A stretch of DNA of 64,000 nucleotides. Source: Pseudorasbora parva. Lineage: Eukaryota; Chordata; Actinopteri; Cypriniformes; Gobionidae. Within the stretch, counting starts at the first letter, position 1. Each line of letters starts with the position of its first letter. Both the position numbers and the translations under genes were made by a program. The DNA lies in NCBI RefSeq assembly GCF_024679245.1, contig NC_090188.1, positions 36,109,992-36,173,991 on the forward strand, given 5' to 3'. This document shows positions 33,874 to 45,244 of the stretch, one piece after another. Below the pieces are notes generated by a model. The model made no database searches and had not been told where the DNA came from. It was given only the letters and a program-made list of their open reading frames with translations.

Positions 33874-36508
33874 TTAATCATTTTGAGACTCAGATACCTT
33901 CTGGCAATGTTTTTTCTTATGAGTTTGTAGACGAGATGATTGGCTAAAACTTTTCCCACATAAAGAGCACTGGTGCGGCCTCTCTCCAGTATGAACTCTC
34001 TGATGATATTTCAGGTTTCCTGGATGAGAGAAACTCTTCCCACATAAAGAGCACTGGTGTGGCTTCTCTCCAGTATGAACTCTCTCATGATCTTTCAGGT
34101 GTCCTGACTGAGTGAAACTCATTCCACAGTGTAAGCACTTGTACGGTTTCTCTCCAGTATGAGTTCTCTGGTGTGTTCTTAACGCACTAGAGGTACTGAA
34201 GTTTTTCCCACAGTCAAAGCACACATACGGTCTCGCACCAGTATGAATACGCTCATGATCTTTTAAAGAGCTCCCATATGAAAAAAAATTTCCACAAAAA
34301 GAGCAAACGTGAGGCTTCACACCAGAATGAACTTTACGGTGTTGTCTTAAGCAAGATGCCACAAAAAATGTTTTCTCACACTGATTACAGCTGAATGATC
34401 TTACTCCAGAGTGACAGCGCATATGATCATTAAGAGTCCTTTTCTGAGAGAAACTCTTTCCACACTGAGAGCATGTGAACGGTTTTTCTCCAGTGTGAAT
34501 CCTCATGTGTATCTTAAGGTCTGATTTTTGTCTGACTCTCCTCCCACACTCAGAGCAGGATAAAGATCCTTTGACTCTAGATCGTTTCTGTGTCAAATTC
34601 TCTTCAGCCTTTGAAATGACTTCATCTCCATCTTCTTTTTTGACATGACAAGGTTTTTGAAACTGATGTTGGTCTTTATTTTTATATGTCAGTTCTTTAT
34701 CTTCATTTGTGAAATGATGCTGTTTGTCTTTATTCACATCCTTCAGGTCTAAAATCAACAATAAATTAAAAGGACAAATGAGAAACATGAAGAAATAAAG
34801 TCCATTCTTAATTTAGCACAAATCTAGTTTAGTACTGAATCTATAGTGTCTAGTTTTACAGGGAGTGCAGAATTATTAGGCAAATGAGTATTTTGACCAC
34901 ATCATCCTCGTTATGCATGTTGTCTTACTCCAAGCTGTATAGGCTGGAAAGCCTACTACCAATTAAGCATATTAGGTGATGTGCATCTCTGTAATGAGAA
35001 GGGGTGTGGTCTAATGACATCAACACCCTATATCAGGTGTGCATAATTATTAGGCAACTTCCTTTCCTTTGGCAAAATGGGTCAAAAGAAGGACTTGACA
35101 GGCTCAGAAAAGTCAAAAATAGTGAGATATATTGCAGAGGGATGCAGCAGTCTTAAAATAGCCAAGCTTCTGAAGCGTGATCATCGAACAATCAAGCGTT
35201 TCATTCAAAATAGTCAACAGGGTCGCAAGAAGCGTGTGAAAAAAACCAAGGCGCAAAATAACTGCCCGTGAACTGAGAAAAGTCAAGCGTGCAGCTGCCA
35301 AGATGCCACTTGCCACCAGTTTGGCCATATTTCAGAGCTGCAACATCACTGGAGTGCCCAAAAGCACAAGGTGTGCAATAATAAGAAGGGCAGAAAGTCG
35401 ACCACCACTGAACAAGCTGAAACGTCAAGACTGGGCCAAGAAATATCTCAAGACTGATTTTTCTAAGGTTTTATGGACTGATGAAATGAGAGTGAGTCTT
35501 GATGCGCCAGATGGATGGGCCCGTGGCTGGATTGGTAAAGGGCAGAGAGCTCCAGTCCGACTCAAGACGGCAGCAAGGTGGCGGTGGAGTACTGGTTTGG
35601 GCTGGTATCATCAAAGATGAGCTTGTGGGGCCTTTTCGGGTTGAGGATGGAGTCAAGCTCAACTCCCAGTCCTACTGCCAGTTTCAGGAAGGCACCTTCT
35701 TCAAGCAGTGGTACAGGAAGAAGTCTGCATCCTTCAAGAAAAACATGATTTTCCTGCAGGACAATGCTCCATCACACGCGTCCAAGTACTCCACAGCGTG
35801 GCTGGCAAGAAAGGGTATAAAAGAAGAAAATCTAATGATATGGCCTCCTTGTTCACCTGATCTGAACCCCATTGAGAACCTGTGGTCCATCATCAAATGT
35901 GCGATTTACAAGGAGGGAAAACAGTACACCTCTCTGAACAGTGTCTAGGAGGCTGTGGTTGCTGCTGCACGCAATGTTGATGGTGAACAGATCAAAACAC
36001 TGACAGAATCCATGGATGGCAGGCTTTTGAGTGTCCTTGCAAAGAAAGGTGGCTATATTGGTCACTGATTTGTTTTTGTTTGGTTTTTGAATGTCAGAAA
36101 TGTTTATTTGTGAATGTTGAGATGTTATATTGGTTTCACTGGTAAAAATAAATAATTGAAATGGGTATAAATTTGTTTTTTGTTAAGTTGCCTAATAATT
36201 ATGCACAGTAATAGTCACCTGCACACACAGATATCCCCCTAAAATAGCTAAAACTCCCAAAAATATTCAGTTTTGATATTAATGAGTTTGTGTTCATTGA
36301 GAACATGGTTGTTGTTCAATAATAAAATTAATCCTCAAAAATACAACTTGCCTAAAAATTCTGCACTCCCTGTAGATGTATTGATCTGTCAGTTTCATCC
36401 AAGTGACCCTTCATCCTTTCTCATTAATGAAAATAAAATAAAAGACCAACCTATTTGTTGCTCTGTCTCTTCATATTTTATTCTGCAGGGTTCTTCCTTA
36501 AAGTCCAT
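33874..36508 (-). CDS. C2H2 zinc-finger protein 1, eight fingers, two coding exons
   Basis: Coding exon 1 is 36508-36451 (MDFKEEPCRIKYEETEQQI), part of an exon that begins at an acceptor at 36567. Exon 2 is 34748-33874, after TTGATTTTAG. Both junctions are phase 1 and join as GAC, giving 310 aa. Exon 1 is the short acidic leader typical of fish zinc-finger arrays; exon 2 has a 70-residue acidic and basic linker and then eight C2H2 fingers with HTGEKP-type linkers, the last ending THKKKH. The protein is expected to bind DNA in the nucleus as a sequence-specific regulator; its target is unknown. No KRAB box is present. The intron contains a full Tc1-like element (34859-36372). The neighbour at 43-45 kb is a paralogue on the same strand, so this is part of a tandem cluster. 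Confidence 0.88.
34859..36372 (+). mobile_element. Tc1-like transposon with decayed transposase, in an intron
   Basis: The left end is CAGGGAGTGCAGAATTATTA; the complement of the right end is CAGGGAGTGCAGAATTTTTA. TA lies on both sides (34857-34858, 36373-36374). The transposase starts at 35077 (MGQKKDLTGSEKSKIV) with a helix-turn-helix (IAKLLKRDHRTIKRFI), shifts frame near 35260 and again near 35575, and ends at 35948. The three acidic catalytic positions are visible in WTDEMR, LQDNAPSH and SPDLNPIENLW. The frameshifts make it inactive as it stands, but they are few, so the insertion is fairly young. Confidence 0.9.
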
Positions 36509-36567
36509 CTTTTCAATATGCCAGTAGTTATGCCTGGAGTAATTCCTCCTGCTTGCTGCTGCTTCTC

Positions 36568-37114
36568 CTGTGGGAAGATGGGAATATTCCCAGCATTTAA
36601 ACTCTAATGAATTGCTTGTGGGAGTGGCTTTACTGACTGAAGGTGTGAATTGGTCGCTGTTGTTCATTTAGCAGATGATAATCACACTTACAATCACAAC
36701 AATTATTTGTTCTAATTATCATTTAGAAACAATAGATTTATTTTGTTGATAAAGCAGGACACAATATATGAAACAAAATATATAATGTCTATTAAGTTCA
36801 AATGAAAAATAGATAAAACAAAATAAAAAAATGTACACATTTAAATACACAAAGCAATGACAGAAATAAGTTCAGTTAGAACAGAAAATAGACAACGACT
36901 GTATTGTATTTAAATAGAAAGTAAATCTGGATATTCAATCTAAACTAGTTTACAACATATAATGTTTAATTAAGCTAACAATATTAACTAATGACTGAGT
37001 GCACTTGAAATTGTTACAAACTAAACCTAGTAATAACTAAACAGTAATAACAGACTAGTAATTAAGTAAACCTGGGTCACTAAAATAATAGCACTTACAT
37101 AGCATGTAGGCTAG

Positions 37115-37200
<86 letters not shown>

Positions 37201-37615
37201 ACATACACACACATACATATACATACTAGTGTTGTCATGATACCAAAATTATGAGTTTGATACGATACCAGACTAAAATACCTTGATAGTGATACTAAAT
37301 CGATACCACAGTTGAAAAAAATCCAGTAAAAATAATTGAATAATATGACTACAGAACTTATTCATTGTTTTATTTATTTTTACTACAAATTCACTTGGCC
37401 AGCATGTTCCTGCCCTGGTTTTTGACCATTCCCTCCTCTTTTTGCTAAAATAACTACATACCAGTGTGAACATCCTTACAGAGATCAATCATGTTATCAT
37501 TCACTAATCTTTCACTTCTGAACAGGTTGGGATGACCAAAATCTTATTTCATGATAGAAGTAATTCAATATTTTTTAATGTAATTTTATAATTATAATAT
37601 AGATTTTTAAATGTA
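36568..37615. other. Upstream flank of zinc-finger gene 1
   Basis: AT-rich DNA containing a (TA)n run at 37116-37196 and, at 37225-37330, an hAT-like scrap (GTGTTGTCATGATACCAAAA, GATACGATACC). No first noncoding exon could be defined for zinc-finger gene 1. Confidence 0.4.
37116..37196. repeat. (TA)n microsatellite
   Basis: Forty or so TA units, followed by CACATACACACACATACATA. Confidence 0.97.
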
Positions 37616-39226
37616 CAGTGAGGAAAATAAGTATTTGAACACCCTACTATTTTGCAAGTTCTCCCACTTAGAAATCATGGAGGAGTCTGAAATTGTCATC
37701 GTAGGTGCATGTCCACTGTGAGAGACATAATTAAAAAAAGAAAACAAAATCCACAAATCACATTGTATGTTTTTTTAACTATTTATGTGTATGATACAGC
37801 TGCAAATAATTATTTGAACACATGAGAAAATCAATGTTAATATTTGGTACAGTTGCTTTTGTTTGCAATTACAGAGGTCAAACGTTTCATGTAGTTTTTC
37901 ACCAGGTTTGCACACACTGCAGGAGGGATTTTGGCCCACTCCTCCACACAGATCTTCTCTAGATCAGTCAGGTTTCTGGCCTGTTGCTGATTAACATGGA
38001 GTTTGAGCTCCCTCCAAAGATTCTCTAATGGGTTTAGGTCTGGAGACTGGCTAGGCCGCGGCAGAACCTTGATATGCTTCTTACAGAGCCACTCCTTGGT
38101 TATCCTGGCTGTGTGCTTCGGGTCATTGTCATGTTGGAAGACCCAGCCTCAACCCATCTTCAATGCTCTAACTGAGGGAAGGAGGTTGTTCCCCAAAATC
38201 TTGCAATACATGGTCCCGGTCATCATATCCTTAATATAGTGCAGTCGCCCTGTCCCATGTGCAGAAAAACACCCCCAAAGCATGATGTTACCACCCCCAT
38301 GCTTCACAGTAGGGATGGTGTTCTTGGGATGGTTCTCATCATTCTTCTTCCTCCAAACACGTTTAGTGGAATTATGACCCAAAGTTATATTTTGGTCTCA
38401 TCTGACCACATGACTTTCTCCCATGACCCCTCTGGATCATCCAAATGGTCATTGGCAAACTTAAGATGGGCCCAGATATGTGCTGGTTTAAGTAAGGAAA
38501 CCTTCCGTTCCATGTATGATTTCAAACCATGACGTCTTGGTGTATTACCAACAGTAACCTTGGAAATGGTGGTCCCAGCTCTTTTCAGGTCATTGACCAG
38601 CTCCTCCCGTGTAGTTCTGGGCTGATTTCTCACCTTTCTTAGGATGATTTAGACCCCACGAGGTGAGATCTTGCATGGAGCCCCAGTCCGAGGGAGACTG
38701 ACAGTCATGTTTAGCTTCTTCCATTTTCTAACGATTGCTCCAACATTGGACCTTTTTTCACCAAGCTGCTTGGCAATTTCCCCGTAGCCCTTTCCAGCCT
38801 TGTGGAGATGTAAAATTTTGTCTCTAGTGTCTTTGGACAGCTCTTTAGTTTTGGCCATGTTAGTAGTTGGATTCCTACTGATTGTATGGGGTGGAGAGGT
38901 GTCTTTATGCAGCTAACGACCTCAAACAGGTGTATCTAATTTAGGATAATAAATGGAGGTGGACATTTTAAAGGCAGACTAACAGGTCTTTGAGGGTCAG
39001 ATTTCTAGCTGATAGACAGGTGTTCAAATACTTATTTCGAGCTGTATCATACAAATAAATAGTTAAAAATATATATATATTGTGATTTCTGGATTTTTTT
39101 AAAATTTAGATTATGTCTCTCACAGTGGACATGCACCTACGATGACAATTTCAGACCCCTCCATGATTTCCAAGTGGGCGAACTTGGAAAATCGCAGGGT
39201 TTTCAAATACTTATTTTCCTCACTTG
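37616..39226 (-). mobile_element. Tc1-like transposon with long inverted repeats, decayed
   Basis: The ends, CAGTGAGGAAAATAAGTATT and the complement of the right, CAAGTGAGGAAAATAAGTAT, are the outer parts of inverted repeats of more than 100 bases that also share ATGTCCACTGTGAGAGACAT. TA flanks it. The transposase is on the minus strand from 38858: [19 protein letters not shown], a helix-turn-helix, ISPRGV then a stop, [24 protein letters not shown] then a stop and a shift, [20 protein letters not shown] then a stop, [20 protein letters not shown]. Three stops and at least one shift make it a pseudo-element of the Tc1 group to which zebrafish Tdr elements belong. Confidence 0.9.
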
Positions 39227-39269
39227 TATCTTTGTTTTTAAAAATAAGCAAAAAATGCAAATTACAACC

Positions 39270-39413
39270 AATACGACAACAACATTGCTTTATTGCTCCT
39301 AGTTTAAGTGTACCTATGATGAAAATGATAGGCATCTCTCCCTCATATTTTTAAGTGGGAGAACTTGCACAATTAGTGGCTGACTAAATACTTTTTTACC
39401 CCACTGTATATTA
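39270..39413. mobile_element. Solo right terminus of another Tc1-like family
   Basis: TTTAAGTGGGAGAACTTGCA, then TTAGTGGCTGACTAAATACT and TTTTTACCCCACTGTA, form a Tc1-type terminus ending at TA. Its partner end is not in the window. It abuts the preceding Tc1 element by about 40 bases. Confidence 0.65.
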
Positions 39414-40026
39414 ACCAGCCTTGGCTCCTCAGCAGGTAACATAATACGAGATTGCACCTTGCCTCCTTTTATACCCACGAGGTGGGGCAGAGTTGCGCAA
39501 TGCAAATTCCACCGACCCATAGCATTTTCATGCCATTGGCTTGTTTTGTAGATCTCAAAGGCAAACGGCTTTTAAGCAAAACCCCCATTTTGTCAGTCAT
39601 TGACGTAACGTCTCTGTTCCCTTCCTTCAGGGAATATATATATATAACAGAGACAATCACGCGATTGATTCTGTCAAGATGTGGATTAATTCAGAAACGA
39701 AACACCACAGTGGCAGATGGCGGTGTGTTGCTCTGAGATGAACAACAGTGCTGCTGTGGCTTTATAGGTAATATTTTCACTGGTAAAACTGAGCAAAAAC
39801 TGACAATGTGCCTAACATATAACAATATTAACTTATTTATTTTATACAATAGTTCAATAATTAAGATCACATTTGCACTTGGGACAAAATATTTGTGTGA
39901 TTCTTGTTGCGCTTGTGATATTACTTATTGTTGAAACCTTTTTTATTACTTTGTTAAAAAACTGCTCACTTTAGCCACTAAAAGTACAAGTTTTGTTCCT
40001 TTATTCTTTTTAACAAATGAATAACA
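39414..40026. other. Gene-free, LTR-like scrap
   Basis: The stretch 39414-39640 contains TTTTATACCCACGAGGTGGG and GACGTAACGTCTCTGTTCCC, then TTCAGGGAA, strings I know from cyprinid LTR-type repeats. The boundaries cannot be set. From 39760 the DNA is plain AT-rich. Confidence 0.35.
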
Positions 40027-40276
40027 TTAAAAGGCACCTTTTAATCCCTATTATTCTTTTTACTAGATGTAAAATAAGTCTCTGATGTCCCCAGAGTGTG
40101 TATTTAGCTCAAAATAATCCACAGTTATTTTCTATAGCAAAGAAAATTGCCACATTTGGGAGTATGAGCAAAATCACAAGTTATTAGTGTGTCACTTTAA
40201 ATGCAAATGAGCTGTGTCCTTTCTAGAAAAGGGCGGAGCTTCAAAGGCTCATACTCTAGTTCCTGGACAATCTTAA

Positions 40277-41392
40277 AGGGGGGGTGAAACACTCAGTTTC
40301 AGTCAATCTCATGTCAATCTTGAGTACCTATAGAGTAGTATTGCATCCTTCATATCTCCAAAAAGTCTTTCGTTTTATTATATTTGTAAAAGAAATATGG
40401 GCTGTACCGAGTCTTTCCGGAAAAAAACGAGCGCCTGGAGGCGTATCGTGTGGGCGGAGCTAAAGAATGACATATGCGCAAAGCGGTGACGTCCTCAAGC
40501 GTGGAGAAACCCATCGCTATCTCAGCTAATAGATATGATCCAGAATCTAATTCGGAGGCTGAAATAGAAACAGCAACAGCAGGACGTCCGTCTCTGTGGT
40601 ATGTACTTTATTTAAAGGCCTGTCAACATGACATGATTCGGTTTATGGACTATTGTATGCGACCAAACCTTAGTAGCAAGCAAAACGGTTTTGCACGTCA
40701 GAGTAGTGTAACAAGTTACATAGAACAGCAATGAAGTCCGTTAGTGCATTTGAATGACGAAGCACGCGATCGTGTCGTTTACTGATGTTTATATACGCGA
40801 CGATAAGCAACAGCACAGACATTTGAAGCAGTTTTACTTACCGGCTGCTTCCAAAGCAGGACCGAACCTTTATCGCTGGGACGGCTCCGTCAAAAACACA
40901 CTTCTTGGAGTGTGGAGATCCACTTTGCGATGCGACTGAAGCATTTCTGCGTTCAAATCGGTTCAAATGCAGCGCTGCCTTCCCGGAATGCTGTGCTGAA
41001 GCGTTGAAGTCGCTTAATGTCAAAGTGGAGGAATGAAGTGGAGCGCGGCGCGGACTATAACCGACATTAGTGTTCACGGACGACTGGATCTGCAGCTGAG
41101 AGCAGTTTACTGTTTACAGCGTGCATTTCCTCTCTCGCGCTAGTACCCTACCGGGAGAAGAGCCCGTACGGCCCATACAAGGACCTTCCGATCTTTTAAC
41201 GTCAAGTAGACCCATACTCGAAAAAAACTCTCCGAAACTTGTGAGAAACTGGAAGGAGTATTTTTGACACAGAAATACTCTATCAAACGTCCAACATTAG
41301 TTTTTGAAACTTTGACTATGTTTAGGATGGGAATCCAAGTCTTTAACAGTGTAAAAAGCTCAGTATGCATGAAACAGCATTTCACTCCCCCT
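40277..41392. mobile_element. TTAA family, copy B, most complete
   Basis: The left end is AGGGGGGGTGAAACACTCAG; the complement of the right end is AGGGGGAGTGAAATGCTGTT. TTAA stands at 40273-40276 and 41393-41396. Internally it parallels copy A with small indels. It carries no recognisable protein and probably depends on another element's transposase. Confidence 0.9.
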
Positions 41393-41559
41393 TTAAGACA
41401 CTAAAAATGTCAAAAACTGTACCAATGGTGTTCAGTTCATACCGGAGTCGAACAATAATGCCTACAGAGCCAGAGAATATGTTCTGCAAGGAGACAGAAC
41501 AGGTATAGTTTAATTACTGTTATAACTTATGTTGTCATCTTGCTTTTATCCACTATTAG

Positions 41560-41886
41560 TATAAGCCTGTCGTAGCAGATCTGTCCACATGATGGCCAAA
41601 ACTTTACTGAAGCGTTTTATGACATTTATTATTATGACAGTATTATCAAGAGTTGGTACAGATCCATCATTCAACTTTTTTGCAAACCCTGCTTTGCATT
41701 GACCCTCAATCACAAAGCAGTCGGTCATAAAATGATTTGCACAAAGGTAGATTAGGAGGCGCATTCCCTTAAAAAAACAGAAGAATAATCTACTGTCTTT
41801 AGCAGCTCTAATTTCAGGAGTAAATTAAGTCTGCTATGTCCATTCTTACATCCCACAACAGAACACCTCAATCCCTTAGGAGACAT
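41560..41886 (-). pseudogene. Broken THAP-domain frame
   Basis: From the ATG at 41886 the minus strand gives MSPKGLRCSVVGCKNGHSRL, the first cysteine pair of a C2CH THAP finger. After an indel and stop near 41765 a second frame gives LCANHFMTDCFV, the final Cys and His, then GQCKAGFAKKL and GSVPTL, the usual end of the domain. The parts together make one complete THAP domain with at least one frameshift. THAP domains bind DNA and are found in Kolobok and P-type transposases and in host factors. Confidence 0.75.
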
Positions 41887-42299
41887 TCTTGTCTATACCT
41901 GGTCCGGCATCGAAACAATGGCGGATTGTGTACAGCTCACTCAGGACGGGTCTATGCTAAAATGGCAGTGTCAGTCAAATTTTGTGTGCGTGGGGGCTGT
42001 AAAAAGTGACGCCACATTGCCAATAATCTGAAAACGGCTTGTTCTGAGACATTGGTAATGATTTGTTGAGTTAAAAAAAAACAAAAAAAACACTGAGTTG
42101 ACTTTTATCATTATATGATGGTTGTTTACTAGCCGGGTCCTACCAGACTCTCATACATTTAATTTGTACAGAGAGTCTGGCCACTCTCCATCGACAAGAG
42201 TTAACTTCCTTGAAGTTGGGTACTCTGTTGAAGTTTAAAACTATTGGATCTGCCCAGTGCCACTCAGGATCGGCCATAACCAATTGTTAATGCTTGGCC

Positions 42300-42513
42300 G
42301 TGATCCATGTCATGCGTTCAATTTAGCCAACTCCTTCAACACTAATGGAGCGAGCTGGAAAATCTAACTTTTCCCGAACCCCGTGGAGAGGAGGGCCACA
42401 ACATTATGGCCACCAACAAATCTCAGCAAAGATTGTTCTTGCTCCATCTTTAACTTCTGGACATTCAGCAGCGTTGCCGCAATGGCTTCGCTTGCATTTT
42501 TGTCAGCCCCCAT
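42300..42513 (-). pseudogene. RecQ-helicase-like fragment (Q motif and Walker A)
   Basis: From the ATG at 42513 the frame reads to a segment LKMEQEQSLLRFVGGHNVVA then LLSTGFGKS, i.e. the Q motif and Walker A (GFGKS) of RecQ-type helicases. A TAG follows directly, and the same frame continues IFQLAPLVLKEL, so the stop replaced one codon inside GKS-x-IFQL. A second stop comes after about 20 codons. Only the first two helicase motifs survive. Confidence 0.65.
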
Positions 42514-42744
42514 TTCTGCACTACAACTCAAACTCGCGCACAACATAAATGTCATCGTTCGCAGCCACTCCCTCTGTTTGCTGACTGGACCGGTTAAAAT
42601 TAGGCCAGAGAAAATTAGCAAACATACCGCAAACACAGACGACGTACTGAAGGAAAATGAAAATTGAGCGGAAGGCCAGGCCAGGCCAACACACATTTAT
42701 GTTCAAAAACCATGTAAAAGTGCCTTTTGCACAATAGGTGCCCT

Positions 42745-42970
42745 TTAATACTAATGCAAACTGAATTTGTTCAGAATATGGATGGAGAGAATCAGTTTCA
42801 CTATATTTACTCCCAAACATAAACAAAATAAACAGTTATCCCCCCGTTCCTCTATGTAATTTCACAAATTTCTCTCTCAGGTGATGACGCTATGTTGCAA
42901 GAAAGATTTTGCTTTATCAGAATATCAAACAATTTACATGAAAGTGCTGGATCTGAACATTGACTTTTGT
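42745..42970. other. 3' flank of zinc-finger gene 2
   Basis: Short AT-rich spacer between the TTAA element and the zinc-finger stop codon. No clear poly(A) signal for the minus-strand gene (TTTATT on plus at 42968-42973 overlaps the stop). Confidence 0.3.
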
Positions 42971-45144
42971 TTATTTAGGAAACTTCAGGCAACTCTTTTT
43001 CTTGTGATATTGTAGACTAGATGATTGGTGCGGCTTCTCTCCAGTATGAACTCTCTCATGATCTTTCAAGGAATCTGACCGAGCAAAACTCCTTCCACAG
43101 TGTGAGCACTTGTGCGGTTTCTCTCCAGTATGAACTCTCTCATGATCTTTCAAGGAATCGGACCGAGCAAAACTTTTTCCACAGTGTGAGCACTGGTGCG
43201 GCTTCTCTCCAGTATGAACTCTCTCATGATCTTTCAAGGAATCTGACCGAGCAAAACTCCTTCCACAGTGTGAGCACTTGTGCGGTTTCTCTCCAGTATG
43301 AGTTCTCTGGTGTTTTTTTAAGGCACTGGATGTACTAAAGCTCTTCCCACAGTCAAAGCACACATAAGGTCTCACACCAGTATGAATACGCTCATGATCT
43401 TTTATATATTTCAGTTGTGAGAAACTCTTTCCACAGAACGAACAAAAGTGAGGCTTCACACCAGTATGGACTTTAAGATGTGCTCTTAGGTTTGATTCAA
43501 AAACAAATGTTTTCTCACACTGATCACAGCTGAATGATCTCACTCCAGAGTGACAGCGCAGATGATCTTCAAGAATACTTTTATAAGCAAAACTCTTTCC
43601 ACACTGAGAGCAGGTAAACGGTTTTTCTCCCGTGTGAATTCTCATGTGTCTGTTAAGTTTTGATTTATCTGTGAAACTCTTTCCACACTCAGAGCAGGTG
43701 AAAGATCCTTTGACTCCAGATTCTCCAGTACTTTTCTGTGTGAAATTCTTTTCAGTCTCTGAAATGATGTTTCCATCTTCTTTTGGAAAATTAGGTCTTT
43801 GAAACTCATGTTTCAAAACATTCACATCCCTAGGATCTAAAATTAAATTGCCATAGTTCAATTAAAGGAGGACAAATTAGAAACAAAATGAAATAGGATA
43901 ACACTTTAGTAGTAATGAAATTAGTTAATGATTAATGCTATTAAATTATTATATACACCGATCAGGTGAAGTGAGTTGATGTGTTAGAAGCAGGAAAAAT
44001 TGGCAAATATAAGGATTTGAGTGAGTTTAAAAAGGTCCAAATTTTGATGCTAGACGACTGGGTCAGAGCATCTCCAAAACTGCAACTCTTGTGGGGTGTT
44101 CCTGGTCTGCAGTGGTCAGTACCGGTCTCTATCAAAAGTGGTCCAAGGAAGGAACAGTGGTGAACCGGTGACAGGGTCATGGGCAGCCAAGGCTCATTGA
44201 TGCATGTGTGGAGTGAAGGCTGGCCCATGTGGTCCGATCAAGCAGACGAGCTACTGTAGTTCAAATTGCTGAAGAAGTTAATGCTGGTTCTAATAAAAAG
44301 GTGTCAGAATACAGTGCATCACAGCTTGCTGCGTATGGGGCTGCATAGCCACAGACCAGTCATGGTGCCCATGCTGACCATGGTCTATCACTAAAAGCAA
44401 TAAACATTGGGCATGAGAGCATCTGACCTGAACCAAAGAGCAATGGAACAAGGTGGCCTGGTCTGATGAATCATGTTTTTTTTTTTACATCACATGGATG
44501 GCTGGGAACACATGGCACCAGGATGCACTATTGGAAGAAGGCAAGCCGTCGGAGGCAGTGTGATGCTTTGGGCAATGTTCTGCTGGGAAGCACTGGATCC
44601 TGCCATCCATGTCAATGTGACTTTAATATGTACCACCTACCTAAGCATTGTTGCAGATGTACTGTGTACCATGTACTGTGGCTCTTTCAGCAGATAATGC
44701 TCCTGCCGCAAAGCAAAAACGGTTTAGGAATGGCTTGAGGAGCACAACAATGAGTTTGTGACTTGAGCTCCAAATTCCCCAGATCTTAATCCAATCAAGC
44801 ATCTATGGGATGTGCTGAACAAACAATTCTAATCCTTGGAGGTACCACCTCACAACTTAAAGGACTCGAAGTATGTGCTGCTAACATCTTGGTGCCAGAT
44901 ACCACAGCACACCTTCAGGGGTCTAGTGGAGTCCATACCTCGGGTCAGAGCTGTTTTGGCAGCAAAAGGGGGACCAATACAATATTAGAAATGTAAAAGG
45001 AGTATAATTTTATGCCTGATCGGTGTATAATTAATACATTAGCATTTATACTTAAAATATTAAAGAGAATGAAGGAAAACACCAACCTATCTGTTCTTCT
45101 ACACCTTCTTCTTTTATTCTGCAGGGTTCTTCCTCATACTCCAT
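42971..45144 (-). CDS. C2H2 zinc-finger protein 2, eight fingers plus a broken ninth
   Basis: Coding exon 1 is 45144-45087 (MEYEEEPCRIKEEGVEEQI), in an exon that starts at an acceptor at 45170. Exon 2 is 43836-42971, after TTTAATTTTAG. Phase 1 junctions join as GAT, giving 307 aa. The first five fingers parallel those of zinc-finger protein 1 (for example YVCFDCGK, HSGVRSFSC), so the genes are tandem paralogues. Fingers 6, 7 and 8 are nearly identical (CSHCG(R/K)SFARSDSLKDHER), with the same predicted DNA contacts. Finger 9 has lost its cysteine pair by deletion (EKPHQSSSLQYHKKKSC). A nuclear DNA-binding role is expected. The exon at 48284-48395 could serve as an alternative first coding exon. 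Confidence 0.88.
43956..45025 (+). mobile_element. Tc1-like pseudo-element in the intron of zinc-finger gene 2
   Basis: The ends are CACCGATCAGG and CCTGATCGGTG, with TA on each side (43954-43955, 45026-45027). The plus strand contains decayed transposase traces, for example PDLNPIKHLWDVL-like coding near 44783 and MLWAMFCWEALDPAIHVN at about 44562. Many indels and stops make it old. It is a different family from the Tc1 element in the intron of gene 1. Confidence 0.85.
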
Positions 45145-45200
45145 CTTTACTTTCCTCCTGCTTGCTTCTCCTGTGGGAAGATGACGTCAATATAATAATA

Positions 45201-45243
45201 GAAGAAGAAGAAGAAGAAGAAGAAGAAGAAGAAGAAGAAGAAG
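45201..45243. repeat. (GAA)n microsatellite
   Basis: Fourteen GAA units directly upstream of the acceptor of coding exon 1. Glu or Ser runs read from it are artefacts. Confidence 0.95.
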
Positions 45244-45244
45244 G

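Larger units (their letters stand above)
40031..42744 (-). mobile_element. TTAA-bounded element carrying THAP and RecQ-like remnants
   Basis: The left end is TTAA then AAGGCACCTTTT; the complement of the right end is TTAA then AGGGCACCTATT. On the minus strand it holds, from the right end inwards, a RecQ-helicase-like start (42513) and a THAP domain (41886). THAP plus a TTAA target suggests Kolobok, whose transposases begin with THAP; I do not know helicase-like frames as standard in that class. A younger TTAA element (40277-41392) is inserted. The transposase core was not found. Confidence 0.55.

Noticed and set aside
43021..43338. Plus-strand frame with repeated SLQYELSHDLSRN
   Set aside because: It is the antisense of the three duplicated zinc fingers.
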